Shown here: positions 17,086 through 24,489 of the stretch, one piece after another
Numbering within the stretch: the stretch's first letter is position 1
Layout: each line of letters starts with the position of its first letter
NCBI RefSeq assembly: GCF_003116815.1
Contig: NZ_QDKQ01000057.1
Coordinates: 124,001-188,000 of the forward strand
Reading direction: 5' to 3'
Source of the DNA: Caulobacter endophyticus
Lineage (GTDB): Bacteria > Pseudomonadota > Alphaproteobacteria > Caulobacterales > Caulobacteraceae
Length of the DNA stretch: 64,000 nucleotides
Position numbers and translations under genes: made by a program
Notes under the pieces: model-generated
Database searches by the model: none
What the model saw: only the letters and a program-made list of their open reading frames with translations
What the model was told of the DNA's origin: nothing

Positions 17086-17103
17086 ATGACGCTTCCGCGA
17101 CAT
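17086..17103 (-). promoter_or_regulatory. Weak Pho-box candidate before the TBDR
   Basis: Minus strand ATGTCGC-GGAA-GCGTCAT has the 7-4-7 layout of a Pho box but only partial agreement in each half (about 5 of 7). It lies 46 bp upstream of the receptor ATG. Confidence 0.3.
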
Positions 17104-17426
17104 CAATATGTATGTTTCACGACGTGATAAAAATGCGCCACACGCCAGAAGCAATACGACGGTTTTGTGTATAGGCTGCAAAATCCTACGTTGCAGAGTC
17201 GCTATTAAATGAAGCCTGAAACTATTGGGCCGCCGAACAGCGTTCCGCGTACCGAGAATTTTGCATTTTCAATTTAGAACCGCATCGACGCGACGCCAGA
17301 GGACGAACAGCACTCTAGACTCGCTCGGATTTTATATTTCGGCTCCGGCGAATTGCGGACCTTACGCAAAATCTAGAGACATCGCGGCCATGCGGGCCCG
17401 CCTGAACCCGCGCACGCCGACCTCGA

Positions 17427-17451
17427 AAAGCGCACGCCGAAGGGCGGCGCG
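17427..17451 (-). terminator. Probable terminator after phnE
   Basis: On the minus strand CGCGCCG, loop CCCTT, CGGCGTG (7 bp with one G-T pair) is followed by CGCTTTT. It lies about 30-50 bp past the phnE stop. Confidence 0.4.
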
Positions 17452-17479
17452 GCCGTCCGGGCGTGAAAACCCTGCGCGC

Positions 17480-18298
17480 CTACAACAGTCGCGAGCGGAT
17501 GACCTGCGACAGAAGATCGATCAACGACACGGCGACGACTATGACCAGGACGATGCAGCCGGTCTGGTCCCACTGGAAGGCGTTGATGGAGTCGAGCAGG
17601 ATCTGGCCCACGCCGCCGGCTCCGATGATGCCCAGCACGGTGGCCGAGCGGGCGCTGCTTTCGAAGCGGTAGAGGGCGTAGCTGGTCCACAGAGGGGCCA
17701 CCTGCGGGATCACCCCCCAGACGATCTCCTGCAGCTTGACGGCGCCGGTGGCGCGAACGCCCTCGATCGGCCCCTTGTCGATCGACTCCACGGCCTCGGC
17801 GAACAGCTTGCCCAGCACGCCGCCGGTATTGAACATGATCGCCATGACGCCGGCGAACGGCCCAAGGCCCACGGCGGTTACGAAGATCAGCGCCACCACC
17901 ATGTCTGGGATCGAGCGGATCAGGTCGAGCAGGCGGCGCACCGGCTGCTGGATCCACCACGGGGTGATATTGCGCGCGCCCAGCAGGCCCAGCGGCACGG
18001 CCGCGACGATGGCCAGCGCCGTGCCCCACAGCGCCATCTGGATGGTCTGCCACATCTTGCCGATGAACAGGTCCCAATCCATCGACATGAACAGCTGAGG
18101 ATCGACGAAGGCCGAGAAGAAGCTCTTGGCGAACGCCTGCATCTTGCCGCTGTCGGTGAACAGCTGCGGGAACTTGTCGATCTCGGCCGGCTTGAAACTG
18201 GTCACCAGCAGGACGGCGACGCCGCCCCACAGGAGCAGGTCGAAGCCGATGGCCGAAGCCGGACGCTTCGGCGGGGCCGGGATCTGGGCGTCGCTCAT
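17480..18298 (-). CDS. phnE: Phosphonate-type ABC transporter permease PhnE
   Basis: Inner-membrane permease of 272 residues. It has several hydrophobic spans (e.g. IGFDLLLWGGVAVLLV, ALWGTALAIVAAVPLGLLGA, MVVALIFVTAVGLGPFAGVM) and the binding-protein-dependent transport loop around VESIDKGPIEGVRATGAVKL, which contacts the ATPase. The C-terminal spans contain ATVLGIIGAGGVGQILL. It is the third gene of phnC-phnD-phnE, 8 bp after phnD. The family imports phosphonates, phosphite or related organophosphorus compounds. No C-P lyase or phosphonatase is present nearby. Confidence 0.92.
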   Translation of the reverse strand: MSDAQIPAPPKRPASAIGFDLLLWGGVAVLLVTSFKPAEIDKFPQLFTDSGKMQAFAKSFFSAFVDPQLFMSMDWDLFIGKMWQTIQMALWGTALAIVAAVPLGLLGARNITPWWIQQPVRRLLDLIRSIPDMVVALIFVTAVGLGPFAGVMAIMFNTGGVLGKLFAEAVESIDKGPIEGVRATGAVKLQEIVWGVIPQVAPLWTSYALYRFESSARSATVLGIIGAGGVGQILLDSINAFQWDQTGCIVLVIVVAVSLIDLLSQVIRSRLL

Positions 18299-18306
18299 CG
18301 CTGCGG

Positions 18307-19314
18307 TCAGTTGGCCGGCAGGCCGGCCTTGGCCTCGGCGGCCAGGCGTTCGGCGCGAACGCCGTCGAGGGTCTTCTGGGCGGCGGCGATCCTGGCCGCG
18401 TCGCCGGTCTCCTTGGCCAGGCCGAAGCCCTCCAGGGCCTCCATCTCGCGGACGGTCAGCAGGTGGCTGTCGTCGGCCGGCTTGAAGCCGCCGATCGACA
18501 GGCGCTCGAGATTGGCGCGCTGCCTCGCAGCCTCGGGGCTGTCGCCCTGGGCGTAGGTCAGGAAGAACTGGCGCAGCTTTTCCTTCACCACCGGGTCGAG
18601 GTCCTTGCGCCAGATGATCGGGTCCTCGGGCAGCGTCGGCGACTCCCAGATCACCTTGACCTTGTCGGCCTGACCGTCCTTGCGCGCGGCGTTGAGGCGC
18701 AGGCTGGTGGAATTGTTGGTGGCCGCGTCCAGCTTGCCGTTGGCCACGGCGAACAGGTTGGCCTGGTGGTTGCCGGTCAGCACGGTCTTGAAGCAGGCCT
18801 CGGGCTTCTTGCCGGCCGGGATGAAGACGTAGGTCATCGGGGCCAGGGTGCCCGAGGTCGACTTCTTGTCACCGATGCCGAAGTTCAGCGACTTGTCGCA
18901 CTTGAGCAAGCCTTCGAGGGTCAGCTTGCTGTCCTTGGGCACGATGATCACCGACTTGTAGCCGTCCACGCCCGACGGGTCGAAGGTGCGGGCGAAGACC
19001 TCGCCGTTCGAACGGCGCACGGCCTCCAGGCCCGACTGGTTGGAGAACCAGCCCAGGTCGGTCTGCCTGGCGCCCATGGCCACGATCAGCGAGGAGTAGT
19101 TGGACGAGAAGAACGGCTTCACCTCGAGGCCGGTCTGCTTTTCCATGTCGGCGAGGATGGGCTCCCAGTAGCTCTCCATGTTCTGGGCGGACTCGGTCGA
19201 CAGGATCGAGAAGGTGACCGTGTCCTTGCCCGCGGGGGCCTCGGACGGGCCCGAGCAGGCGGCGAGCGCCAGGCCGGAAAGCATCAGGCCGGCGATCAGG
19301 CTGCGGCGGATCAT
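18307..19314 (-). CDS. phnD: Phosphonate-type ABC transporter substrate-binding lipoprotein PhnD
   Basis: Periplasmic binding protein of 335 residues. The signal peptide has a lipobox LALAAC with Cys20, so it is probably a lipoprotein, whereas many PhnD proteins are soluble. The mature part starts with a disordered SGPSEAPAG and continues into a periplasmic-binding fold of the PhnD type (FFSSNYSSLIVAMGARQTDLGWF, TGNHQANLFAVANGKLDAATNN). The start codon overlaps the phnC stop (ATGA). The ligand is a phosphonate, phosphite or similar; the sequence alone does not decide. Confidence 0.9.
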   Translation of the reverse strand: MIRRSLIAGLMLSGLALAACSGPSEAPAGKDTVTFSILSTESAQNMESYWEPILADMEKQTGLEVKPFFSSNYSSLIVAMGARQTDLGWFSNQSGLEAVRRSNGEVFARTFDPSGVDGYKSVIIVPKDSKLTLEGLLKCDKSLNFGIGDKKSTSGTLAPMTYVFIPAGKKPEACFKTVLTGNHQANLFAVANGKLDAATNNSTSLRLNAARKDGQADKVKVIWESPTLPEDPIIWRKDLDPVVKEKLRQFFLTYAQGDSPEAARQRANLERLSIGGFKPADDSHLLTVREMEALEGFGLAKETGDAARIAAAQKTLDGVRAERLAAEAKAGLPAN

Positions 19315-20105
19315 TGCGGGGCTCCTTCCCAGAACACGTCCTCGAATTCCGGGCCGTAGATTTCGATGAGCTTTTCGCGGTCCAGCGCGTCGGCCGGACC
19401 GTCATAGACCTTGTTCCCGGCCTTCAGGGCCACGACCCGGTCGCAGTAGCGCAGGGCGTAGTCCACCTGGTGCAGGGTGACGATGACGGTCAGGCCGTCG
19501 CTGGCGTTCAGGTCACGGAGGATTTCCATGACCTTGCGGGCCGACACCGGGTCGAGCGAGGCGACCGGTTCGTCGGCGAGGATGATCTTGGCCTTCTGGA
19601 CGAGCGCGCGTGCGATGGCGCCGCGCTGCTGCTGGCCGCCCGACAGGGTGTTGGCGCGCTGGCCGGCGTAGTCGGAGACCCCCACGCGGTGCAGGGCCGC
19701 CATGGCCGCCTCGCGGGTCTCCCTGGGCCAGACGCCCAAGAGGCCGCGGACCAGCGGGATGCGCCCCAGCGAACCCAGCGCGACATTGCTGAACAGCGAC
19801 AGCCGGCCGACGAGGTTGAACTGTTGGGCGATGAAGCCGATGCGGATGCGCGCCTTGCGCACCTGGTCGGAAACGCGGCCCCTGGCCTGCACCGGACCGC
19901 CAAAGGCGCTGATCGTTCCATCACCTTCATCGATGGTCTGCAGACCGTCGATCGAGCGCAGAAGGGTCGACTTGCCCGAGCCCGAAGGACCGATGAGCGC
20001 GATCATCTCGCCCCGCGCCACGTCGAGCGATACGGCGTTCAGGGCCTTCCGCGACCCGAAGGTCTTGGATACGGCGCGGATCGAGAGAACAGGGTCCGAC
20101 GTCAT
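19311..20105 (-). CDS. phnC: Phosphonate-type ABC transporter ATPase PhnC
   Basis: Cytoplasmic ATPase of 264 residues that drives PhnE. The Walker A motif is GPSGSGKST, the Q-loop region is GFIAQQFNLVG, the signature is LSGGQQQRGAIARAL, Walker B is IILADEP, and the switch histidine is in VTLHQVDYAL. All motifs are intact. It is first in the operon; the next gene overlaps its stop. A weak Pho-box candidate lies 68 bp upstream. Confidence 0.93.
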   Translation of the reverse strand: MTSDPVLSIRAVSKTFGSRKALNAVSLDVARGEMIALIGPSGSGKSTLLRSIDGLQTIDEGDGTISAFGGPVQARGRVSDQVRKARIRIGFIAQQFNLVGRLSLFSNVALGSLGRIPLVRGLLGVWPRETREAAMAALHRVGVSDYAGQRANTLSGGQQQRGAIARALVQKAKIILADEPVASLDPVSARKVMEILRDLNASDGLTVIVTLHQVDYALRYCDRVVALKAGNKVYDGPADALDREKLIEIYGPEFEDVFWEGAPQ

Positions 20106-20172
20106 GGTCGGGTCGAATCCTTAACGTGGTTTCCGGCGCGGGCAAATCCGTTCCCTGCTTTGCTGGTCGCAC

Positions 20173-20190
20173 GCAACGGATTTGTGACAA
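20173..20190 (-). promoter_or_regulatory. Weak Pho-box candidate before phnC
   Basis: Minus strand TTGTCAC-AAAT-CCGTTGC. The first half and the AAAT spacer match the Pho consensus well; the second half matches at 4 of 7. It lies 68 bp upstream of the phnC ATG. Confidence 0.4.
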
Positions 20191-20343
20191 GCGGTGGATC
20201 AATTCGCCTCGCCCGCCGCGATCAAAAGGGACTTTACATCCTTCGCCTATGCCCCTATCTCGCACGGCTCCGGCGGACCCGAAGTCCTCTAAAGCGCTGC
20301 TAACGCCGGCCTGGGTTTAACTTCCAACAGGGGGTTACGTGCA

Positions 20344-21615
20344 TTGTCCACGTACCACACGCCCCTGGACCTGGTCCGTGAGCGGTCACCGGAACGTCCT
20401 GTCGCACTCGTGCGACCGGACGCGGTGTCGGTAGCGGCGCGCTGGTTCCAGTCTGAATTCAAAGGCGACGTTTTCTACGCGGTGAAGGCCAATCCTTCCC
20501 CGTGGGTGATCCGCGAGCTGGTCGACGCCGGCGTGCGGTCGTTCGACGTCGCGTCCGTGGCCGAGATCGAGCTCGTGGCCGAGCACGCTCCTGGTTCGCG
20601 CATGGCCTTCATGCACCCGGTCAAGAGCCGGCGCGCCATCTCGGCCGCCTATTTCGACCATGGCGTGCGCACCTTCTCGTTCGACACGCACGAGGAGCTG
20701 GCCAAGATCATCGACAGCACCGGCCAGGCCAAGGACCTGAACCTGATCGTCCGCATGGGCGTGCAGGCCGAAGGCGCGGCCTATTCGCTGTCGGGCAAGT
20801 TCGGCGTCGATCTGCACAACGCCCCGTCCCTGCTGCTGGCGGCCCGCCGCTCGACTCAGGACCTGATGGGCGTTTCGTTCCACGTCGGCAGCCAGTGCAT
20901 GCGGCCTACGGCCTATCAGGCCGCCATGGCCCAGGCCAGCCGCGCCTTGGTGCGCGCCGGCGTGCTGGCCGACGTCGTCGACGTGGGCGGCGGCTTCCCG
21001 TCGATCTATCCGGGCATGGTGCCGCCGGATCTGTCGGAATACCTGGCGGCCATCGACCGCGGCTTCGCCGAGATGATGGTCCACGAGACCACGCAGCTGT
21101 GGTGCGAGCCTGGCCGCGCCCTGTGCGCCGAAGCCTCGTCGCTTCTGGTCAAGGTCGAGCTGAAGAAGGGCGACGCGCTGTATCTGAACGACGGGTCGTA
21201 CGGCTCGCTGTTCGACGCGGCGCACATGAAGTGGCCCTTCCCCGTGAAGCTGTACCGCAAGAACGGCCCAAGTGGCGGCGAAGTGGTGGAAGAAGGCCTC
21301 AAGCCCTTCCGCTTCTACGGCCCGACCTGCGACAGCGTCGACCACATGCCCGGCCCGTTCTGGCTGCCGGAAAGCGTCGACGAGGGCGACTACATCGAGA
21401 TCGGCATGCTGGGCGCCTATGGCGTGGCCATGTCGACCCGCTTCAACGGCTTTGGCGAGACCGACACCGTCGAGGTGCAGGACGCGCCGATGGCCTCGAT
21501 GTATGGCCTGGCCAAGCGCTCGATCCCGGTCGTCCGCACCGAGGCCGAGGAGCGCAAGGTCGTACGCTTCTCGCGCCCGAAGGGCGCGGCCGGCAAGCGC
21601 AAGCGCCGTCGCTAA
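20344..21615 (+). CDS. PLP-dependent ornithine/lysine decarboxylase (alanine racemase fold)
   Basis: Group IV decarboxylase of 423 residues that makes putrescine from ornithine or cadaverine from lysine. The PLP lysine is Lys48 in FYAVKANPSPW, the stacking histidine lies in FHVGSQC (His180), the phosphate-binding glycine loop is VDVGGGFPS with CEPGRA, and the catalytic cysteine is Cys329 in GPTCDSVD. The start is TTG with AGGGGG about 10 bp upstream; no ATG fits. The basic tail KGAAGKRKRRR is unusual. A deoxyhypusine-synthase-like gene follows 162 bp later on the same strand, so the product diamine is probably used there. Confidence 0.9.
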   Translation: MSTYHTPLDLVRERSPERPVALVRPDAVSVAARWFQSEFKGDVFYAVKANPSPWVIRELVDAGVRSFDVASVAEIELVAEHAPGSRMAFMHPVKSRRAISAAYFDHGVRTFSFDTHEELAKIIDSTGQAKDLNLIVRMGVQAEGAAYSLSGKFGVDLHNAPSLLLAARRSTQDLMGVSFHVGSQCMRPTAYQAAMAQASRALVRAGVLADVVDVGGGFPSIYPGMVPPDLSEYLAAIDRGFAEMMVHETTQLWCEPGRALCAEASSLLVKVELKKGDALYLNDGSYGSLFDAAHMKWPFPVKLYRKNGPSGGEVVEEGLKPFRFYGPTCDSVDHMPGPFWLPESVDEGDYIEIGMLGAYGVAMSTRFNGFGETDTVEVQDAPMASMYGLAKRSIPVVRTEAEERKVVRFSRPKGAAGKRKRRR

Positions 21616-21651
21616 ACAGACGTGTTTCGTCAGTAGACAGTTTCTGAGTTA

Positions 21652-21691
21652 AACCGCGCGCCGCGCTCGACGTTAGACGTCGGGTGCGGTT
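21652..21691 (+). other. Stem-loop between the decarboxylase and the DHS-like gene
   Basis: Outer arms AACCGC/GCGGTT enclose an inner perfect stem CGACGT-TAG-ACGTCG. ATTTTC follows, so it could be a weak terminator of the decarboxylase or a leader structure of the next gene. Confidence 0.35.
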
Positions 21692-21777
21692 CGCATTTTC
21701 CGCCCCTGTCGGTCGCTCCGTCCCGACAGGCGGCCCAGTTCCAACGACGGGCGTCCAAAGTCAGGGAAACCGAAGCG

Positions 21778-22830
21778 ATGAACGCTCCCGTTCCGAACAA
21801 CCAGAAGGCCGAGCTGCTCCAGAACGTCGTGGAGCACGTCGACATCAAGTCGTACGACGCGCGCCCGATCATCGACTCCATGCGCAAGATGTCGTTCAGC
21901 TCGCGCGACACCGCCCGCGCGGCCGACATCTTCAACATGGCCCTGGCCGACAAGGGCTGCTCGACCTGGCTGATCCTGGCCGGTTCGACCTCGGCCGGCG
22001 GCTGCATGCACGTCTACCGCGACATGGTGAAGAACGGCATGATCGACGCCGTGGTCGCCACCGGCGCCTCGATCGTCGACATGGACTTCTTCGAAGCCCT
22101 CGGCTTCAAGCACTATCAGGCCGCCGGCCCAGTCGACGACAACGTGCTGCGCGACAACTACATCGACCGCATCTACGACACCTATATCGACGAAGAAGAA
22201 CTGCAGGCCTGCGACCACACGATCCTCGAGATCTGCAACCGCCTGGAGCCGCGCGGCTATTCCTCGCGCGAGTTCATCTGGGAGATGGGCAAGTGGCTGT
22301 CGGAAGGCAACGCCAAGAAGGAAGGCAGCCTGATCCAGACCGCTTACGAAGAAGGCGTGCCGATCTTCTGCCCGGCCTTCGTCGACAGCTCGGCGGGCTT
22401 TGGCCTGGTCAAGCACCAGAAGGCGAAGATCGCCGAGAAGGCGCCCTACCTGATGATCGACGCCGTGGCCGACTTCCGTGAACTGACCGACGTCAAGATC
22501 GCGGCCGGCACCACGGGCCTGTTCATGGTCGGCGGCGGCGTTCCCAAGAACTTCGCCCAAGACACCGTCGTCTGCGCCGAAATCCTCGGCGTGGAAGCCG
22601 ACATGCACAAGTACGCCATCCAGATCACCGTGGCCGACGTGCGCGACGGCGCCTGCTCGTCGTCGACGCTCAAGGAAGCCGCCTCGTGGGGCAAGGTCTC
22701 GACCACCTACGAACAGATGGTGTTCGCCGAAGCCACCACCGTGGTGCCGCTGATCGCCAGCGACGCCTACCACCGCAAGGCCTGGGAAGGCCGCGAGAAG
22801 CCGCGCTGGAACAAGCTGTTCGGCAAGTAG
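21778..22830 (+). CDS. Deoxyhypusine synthase-like protein, probable homospermidine synthase
   Basis: A 350-residue member of the deoxyhypusine synthase family. The NAD-binding region includes LAGSTSAGGCMHVYRDMV and VVATGASIVDMDFFE, and the catalytic lysine is in EAASWGKVS (Lys306), the residue that forms the enzyme-butylamine intermediate in eukaryotic deoxyhypusine synthase. Bacteria lack the eIF5A substrate, and several bacterial homologs have been shown to make sym-homospermidine from putrescine, so that is the likely reaction here. It follows an ornithine/lysine decarboxylase. A strong terminator lies 29 bp after its stop. Confidence 0.88.
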   Translation: MNAPVPNNQKAELLQNVVEHVDIKSYDARPIIDSMRKMSFSSRDTARAADIFNMALADKGCSTWLILAGSTSAGGCMHVYRDMVKNGMIDAVVATGASIVDMDFFEALGFKHYQAAGPVDDNVLRDNYIDRIYDTYIDEEELQACDHTILEICNRLEPRGYSSREFIWEMGKWLSEGNAKKEGSLIQTAYEEGVPIFCPAFVDSSAGFGLVKHQKAKIAEKAPYLMIDAVADFRELTDVKIAAGTTGLFMVGGGVPKNFAQDTVVCAEILGVEADMHKYAIQITVADVRDGACSSSTLKEAASWGKVSTTYEQMVFAEATTVVPLIASDAYHRKAWEGREKPRWNKLFGK

Positions 22831-22858
22831 GCTTGATCGGCGAAGGCCAAGATTGCAG

Positions 22859-22889
22859 GGTCCCGGAAAGTCATTTCCGGGACCTTTTT
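22859..22889 (+). terminator. Strong intrinsic terminator after the DHS-like gene
   Basis: Perfect 11-bp stem GGTCCCGGAAA / TTTCCGGGACC with a GTCA loop and then TTTTT. It ends only 3 bp before the ATG of the next gene. Confidence 0.9.
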
Positions 22890-22892
22890 CTT

Positions 22893-23663
22893 ATGCGCCT
22901 TCCCACCGTCGCCGCCGCCGCGCTCGCCCTGGCGAGCTGCGCCGCCCTGCCCGGCGACGGCGACGACCGCTACCTGCATCCGCGCGCCTTCGACGCTCGC
23001 GACCACCTGCCCCCGCCGCCCAGGGAGGGCACGGCGGCCGAGCGACGCGACCGCGAGATCTTCCACGCCACCCGGCCGCTTAAAGACACCCCGCGCTGGT
23101 CGCTGGCCCAGGCCGACGCCGACAAGAGCCGGATCCTCGACGGCTATGCCTGCGCCCTGGGCGCCAGCATCACGCCGCAGAGCAATCCCAGGCTGGCGGC
23201 GATGATGGAGCGCATGCGCGGCGACGTGCGCGCCGCCGTGGCCGGCCCCAAGTGGCGCCACCTGCGCCCGCGCCCCTACCTGTTCGAGGACGGCCCGATC
23301 TGCCTGCCCAAGACCGTCGGCCTGGCCGTCTCGCCCGACTATCCGTCCGGCCACTCGACCTGGGGCTGGAGCGTGGGCCTGCTGCTGGCCGAGGCCGCGC
23401 CCGATCGCGCGCCGGCGCTGCTGGCCAGGGCGCAGGGGTTCGGCGAGAGCCGGGTGGTCTGCGGGGTTCACAACATGAGTTCCGTCGAGGCCGGGCGGCG
23501 CAACGCCCGCAACCTGCACAAGGCCCTGCGCGGCTCGCGGACCTTCAAGGCCGACCTGGCGGCGGTGCGGGCCGAGATGACCGCCGTGCGCCAGACCGCC
23601 CCCGCGCCGGACAAGGCCCGCTGCGAGGCCGAGACCGCCCTTGTGGCCCGGCCGCTGCTGTAG
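22893..23663 (+). CDS. Class A-type acid phosphatase (PAP2 superfamily), putative lipoprotein
   Basis: A 256-residue exported phosphatase. The signal peptide ends in a lipobox-like LASC (Cys16). PAP2 motifs are in order: Lys120...Arg127-Pro128 (KWRHLRPRP), PSGH (151-154) and SRVVCGVH (Ser186-His193). In the last motif the Asp expected four residues after the histidine is Ser197. The family hydrolyses phosphomonoesters in the periplasm, which fits the phosphorus genes upstream. The ATG is almost directly behind a terminator, so its promoter and ribosome binding site are unclear; no SD is visible (see findings). Confidence 0.83.
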   Translation: MRLPTVAAAALALASCAALPGDGDDRYLHPRAFDARDHLPPPPREGTAAERRDREIFHATRPLKDTPRWSLAQADADKSRILDGYACALGASITPQSNPRLAAMMERMRGDVRAAVAGPKWRHLRPRPYLFEDGPICLPKTVGLAVSPDYPSGHSTWGWSVGLLLAEAAPDRAPALLARAQGFGESRVVCGVHNMSSVEAGRRNARNLHKALRGSRTFKADLAAVRAEMTAVRQTAPAPDKARCEAETALVARPLL

Positions 23664-23699
23664 CTTGCGCCGGGCGGTCCGGACCTCTACCTCTGCCCC

Positions 23700-24185
23700 A
23701 TGGCCCACACAGCGTGCGATCACGACCACCACCACCACGGCGTCGCCGGGGATGCGCTCGCCGCTGAACTGACGGCGGCCGAGGCTCGCTGCGCGGCGGC
23801 CGAACAGCGCCTGACCGCTCCACGCCGCCGGGTGCTGGAACTGCTGCTGGAAGCGGGTCAGCCGGTGAAGGCCTATGACCTGATCTCGACCTTCGCGGTC
23901 GACGGTCCGCCGGCCAAGCCGCCGACCGTCTATCGCGCGCTGGAGTTCCTGGAAAAGCAGGGCTTCGCCCACCGCATCGAGAGCCTCAACGCCTATGTCG
24001 CCTGCCGGCGTGAAGCCGACGGCCATGCCGCGGCGTTCCTGATCTGCGACTGCTGCGGCGCGACCCGCGAATTCGAGCCGGAAGCCACCGCCGACATCAT
24101 CGCCGCGGGCCAGGCGGCAGGCTACGCCCTGACCGGCGTGACCATCGAGGCGCACGGCAAGTGCGCCGACTGCAAGGGCGAGTAG
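23700..24185 (+). CDS. zur: Fur-family zinc uptake regulator Zur
   Basis: A 161-residue Fur superfamily repressor. The N-terminus is histidine-rich (CDHDHHHHGVAG). A winged helix spans roughly 38-95 (APRRRVLELLLEAGQPVKAY, then KPPTVYRALEFLEKQGFAHR). The C-terminal metal and dimerisation domain has CDCCG and HGKCADC, the two CxxC pairs of a structural zinc site. These features fit Zur better than Fur. It starts 37 bp after the phosphatase stop; no zinc transporter genes are adjacent. Its targets are outside the visible context. Confidence 0.85.
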   Translation: MAHTACDHDHHHHGVAGDALAAELTAAEARCAAAEQRLTAPRRRVLELLLEAGQPVKAYDLISTFAVDGPPAKPPTVYRALEFLEKQGFAHRIESLNAYVACRREADGHAAAFLICDCCGATREFEPEATADIIAAGQAAGYALTGVTIEAHGKCADCKGE

Positions 24186-24235
24186 CGGAACCCTCCTGGC
24201 GGCCCTCGGTTCTCCTTGGCGAAAGGAGGCTCGCC

Positions 24236-24430
24236 ATGACGCAACAGCCCAACTCCAAAGGCCGGCAGGCCAACGAGGCCGAGCCGCTCGGCGACTTCAC
24301 CGCCCTTGGCGGCAAGGACAAGGTCACGAAGACGGGCGAGGAGTCGCGCAAGCGCGCCGGCCCGGACGGCCCCGACGCCACCGAGGTCGGCGACACCTTC
24401 AAAGGCGGTCCGGGTTCAGGCGACCGCTAG
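24236..24430 (+). CDS. Small hydrophilic hypothetical protein (64 residues)
   Basis: An ORF with a very good ribosome binding site (AAAGGAGG, 7 bp before the ATG), which argues that it is translated. The product is rich in Gly, Lys, Asp, Thr and Pro, has no hydrophobic segment and looks intrinsically disordered, ending GDTFKGGPGSGDR. It lies 50 bp after zur on the same strand. I do not recognise a family, and no function can be assigned. Confidence 0.7.
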   Translation: MTQQPNSKGRQANEAEPLGDFTALGGKDKVTKTGEESRKRAGPDGPDATEVGDTFKGGPGSGDR

Positions 24431-24489
24431 CCAAGCTCGCCTGAACCTCGCTAGTCTCGAACGACCGTTCCAGCCGCTTGAGAGACGCC

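Larger units (their letters stand above)
17041..17479. other. 439-bp relatively AT-rich intergenic region
   Basis: It separates the phnE stop from the receptor start. No gene is seen. It holds the receptor promoter and the candidate Pho box at its left end, an inverted repeat CTGCAA/TTGCAG (17176-17181, 17191-17196), and the probable phnE terminator at its right end. Base composition is visibly less GC-rich than the neighbouring genes. Confidence 0.5.

Noticed and set aside
14455..17127. 890-codon plus-strand frame opposite the second TBDR
   Set aside because: Antisense shadow caused by GC bias; it also spans the TBDR terminator.
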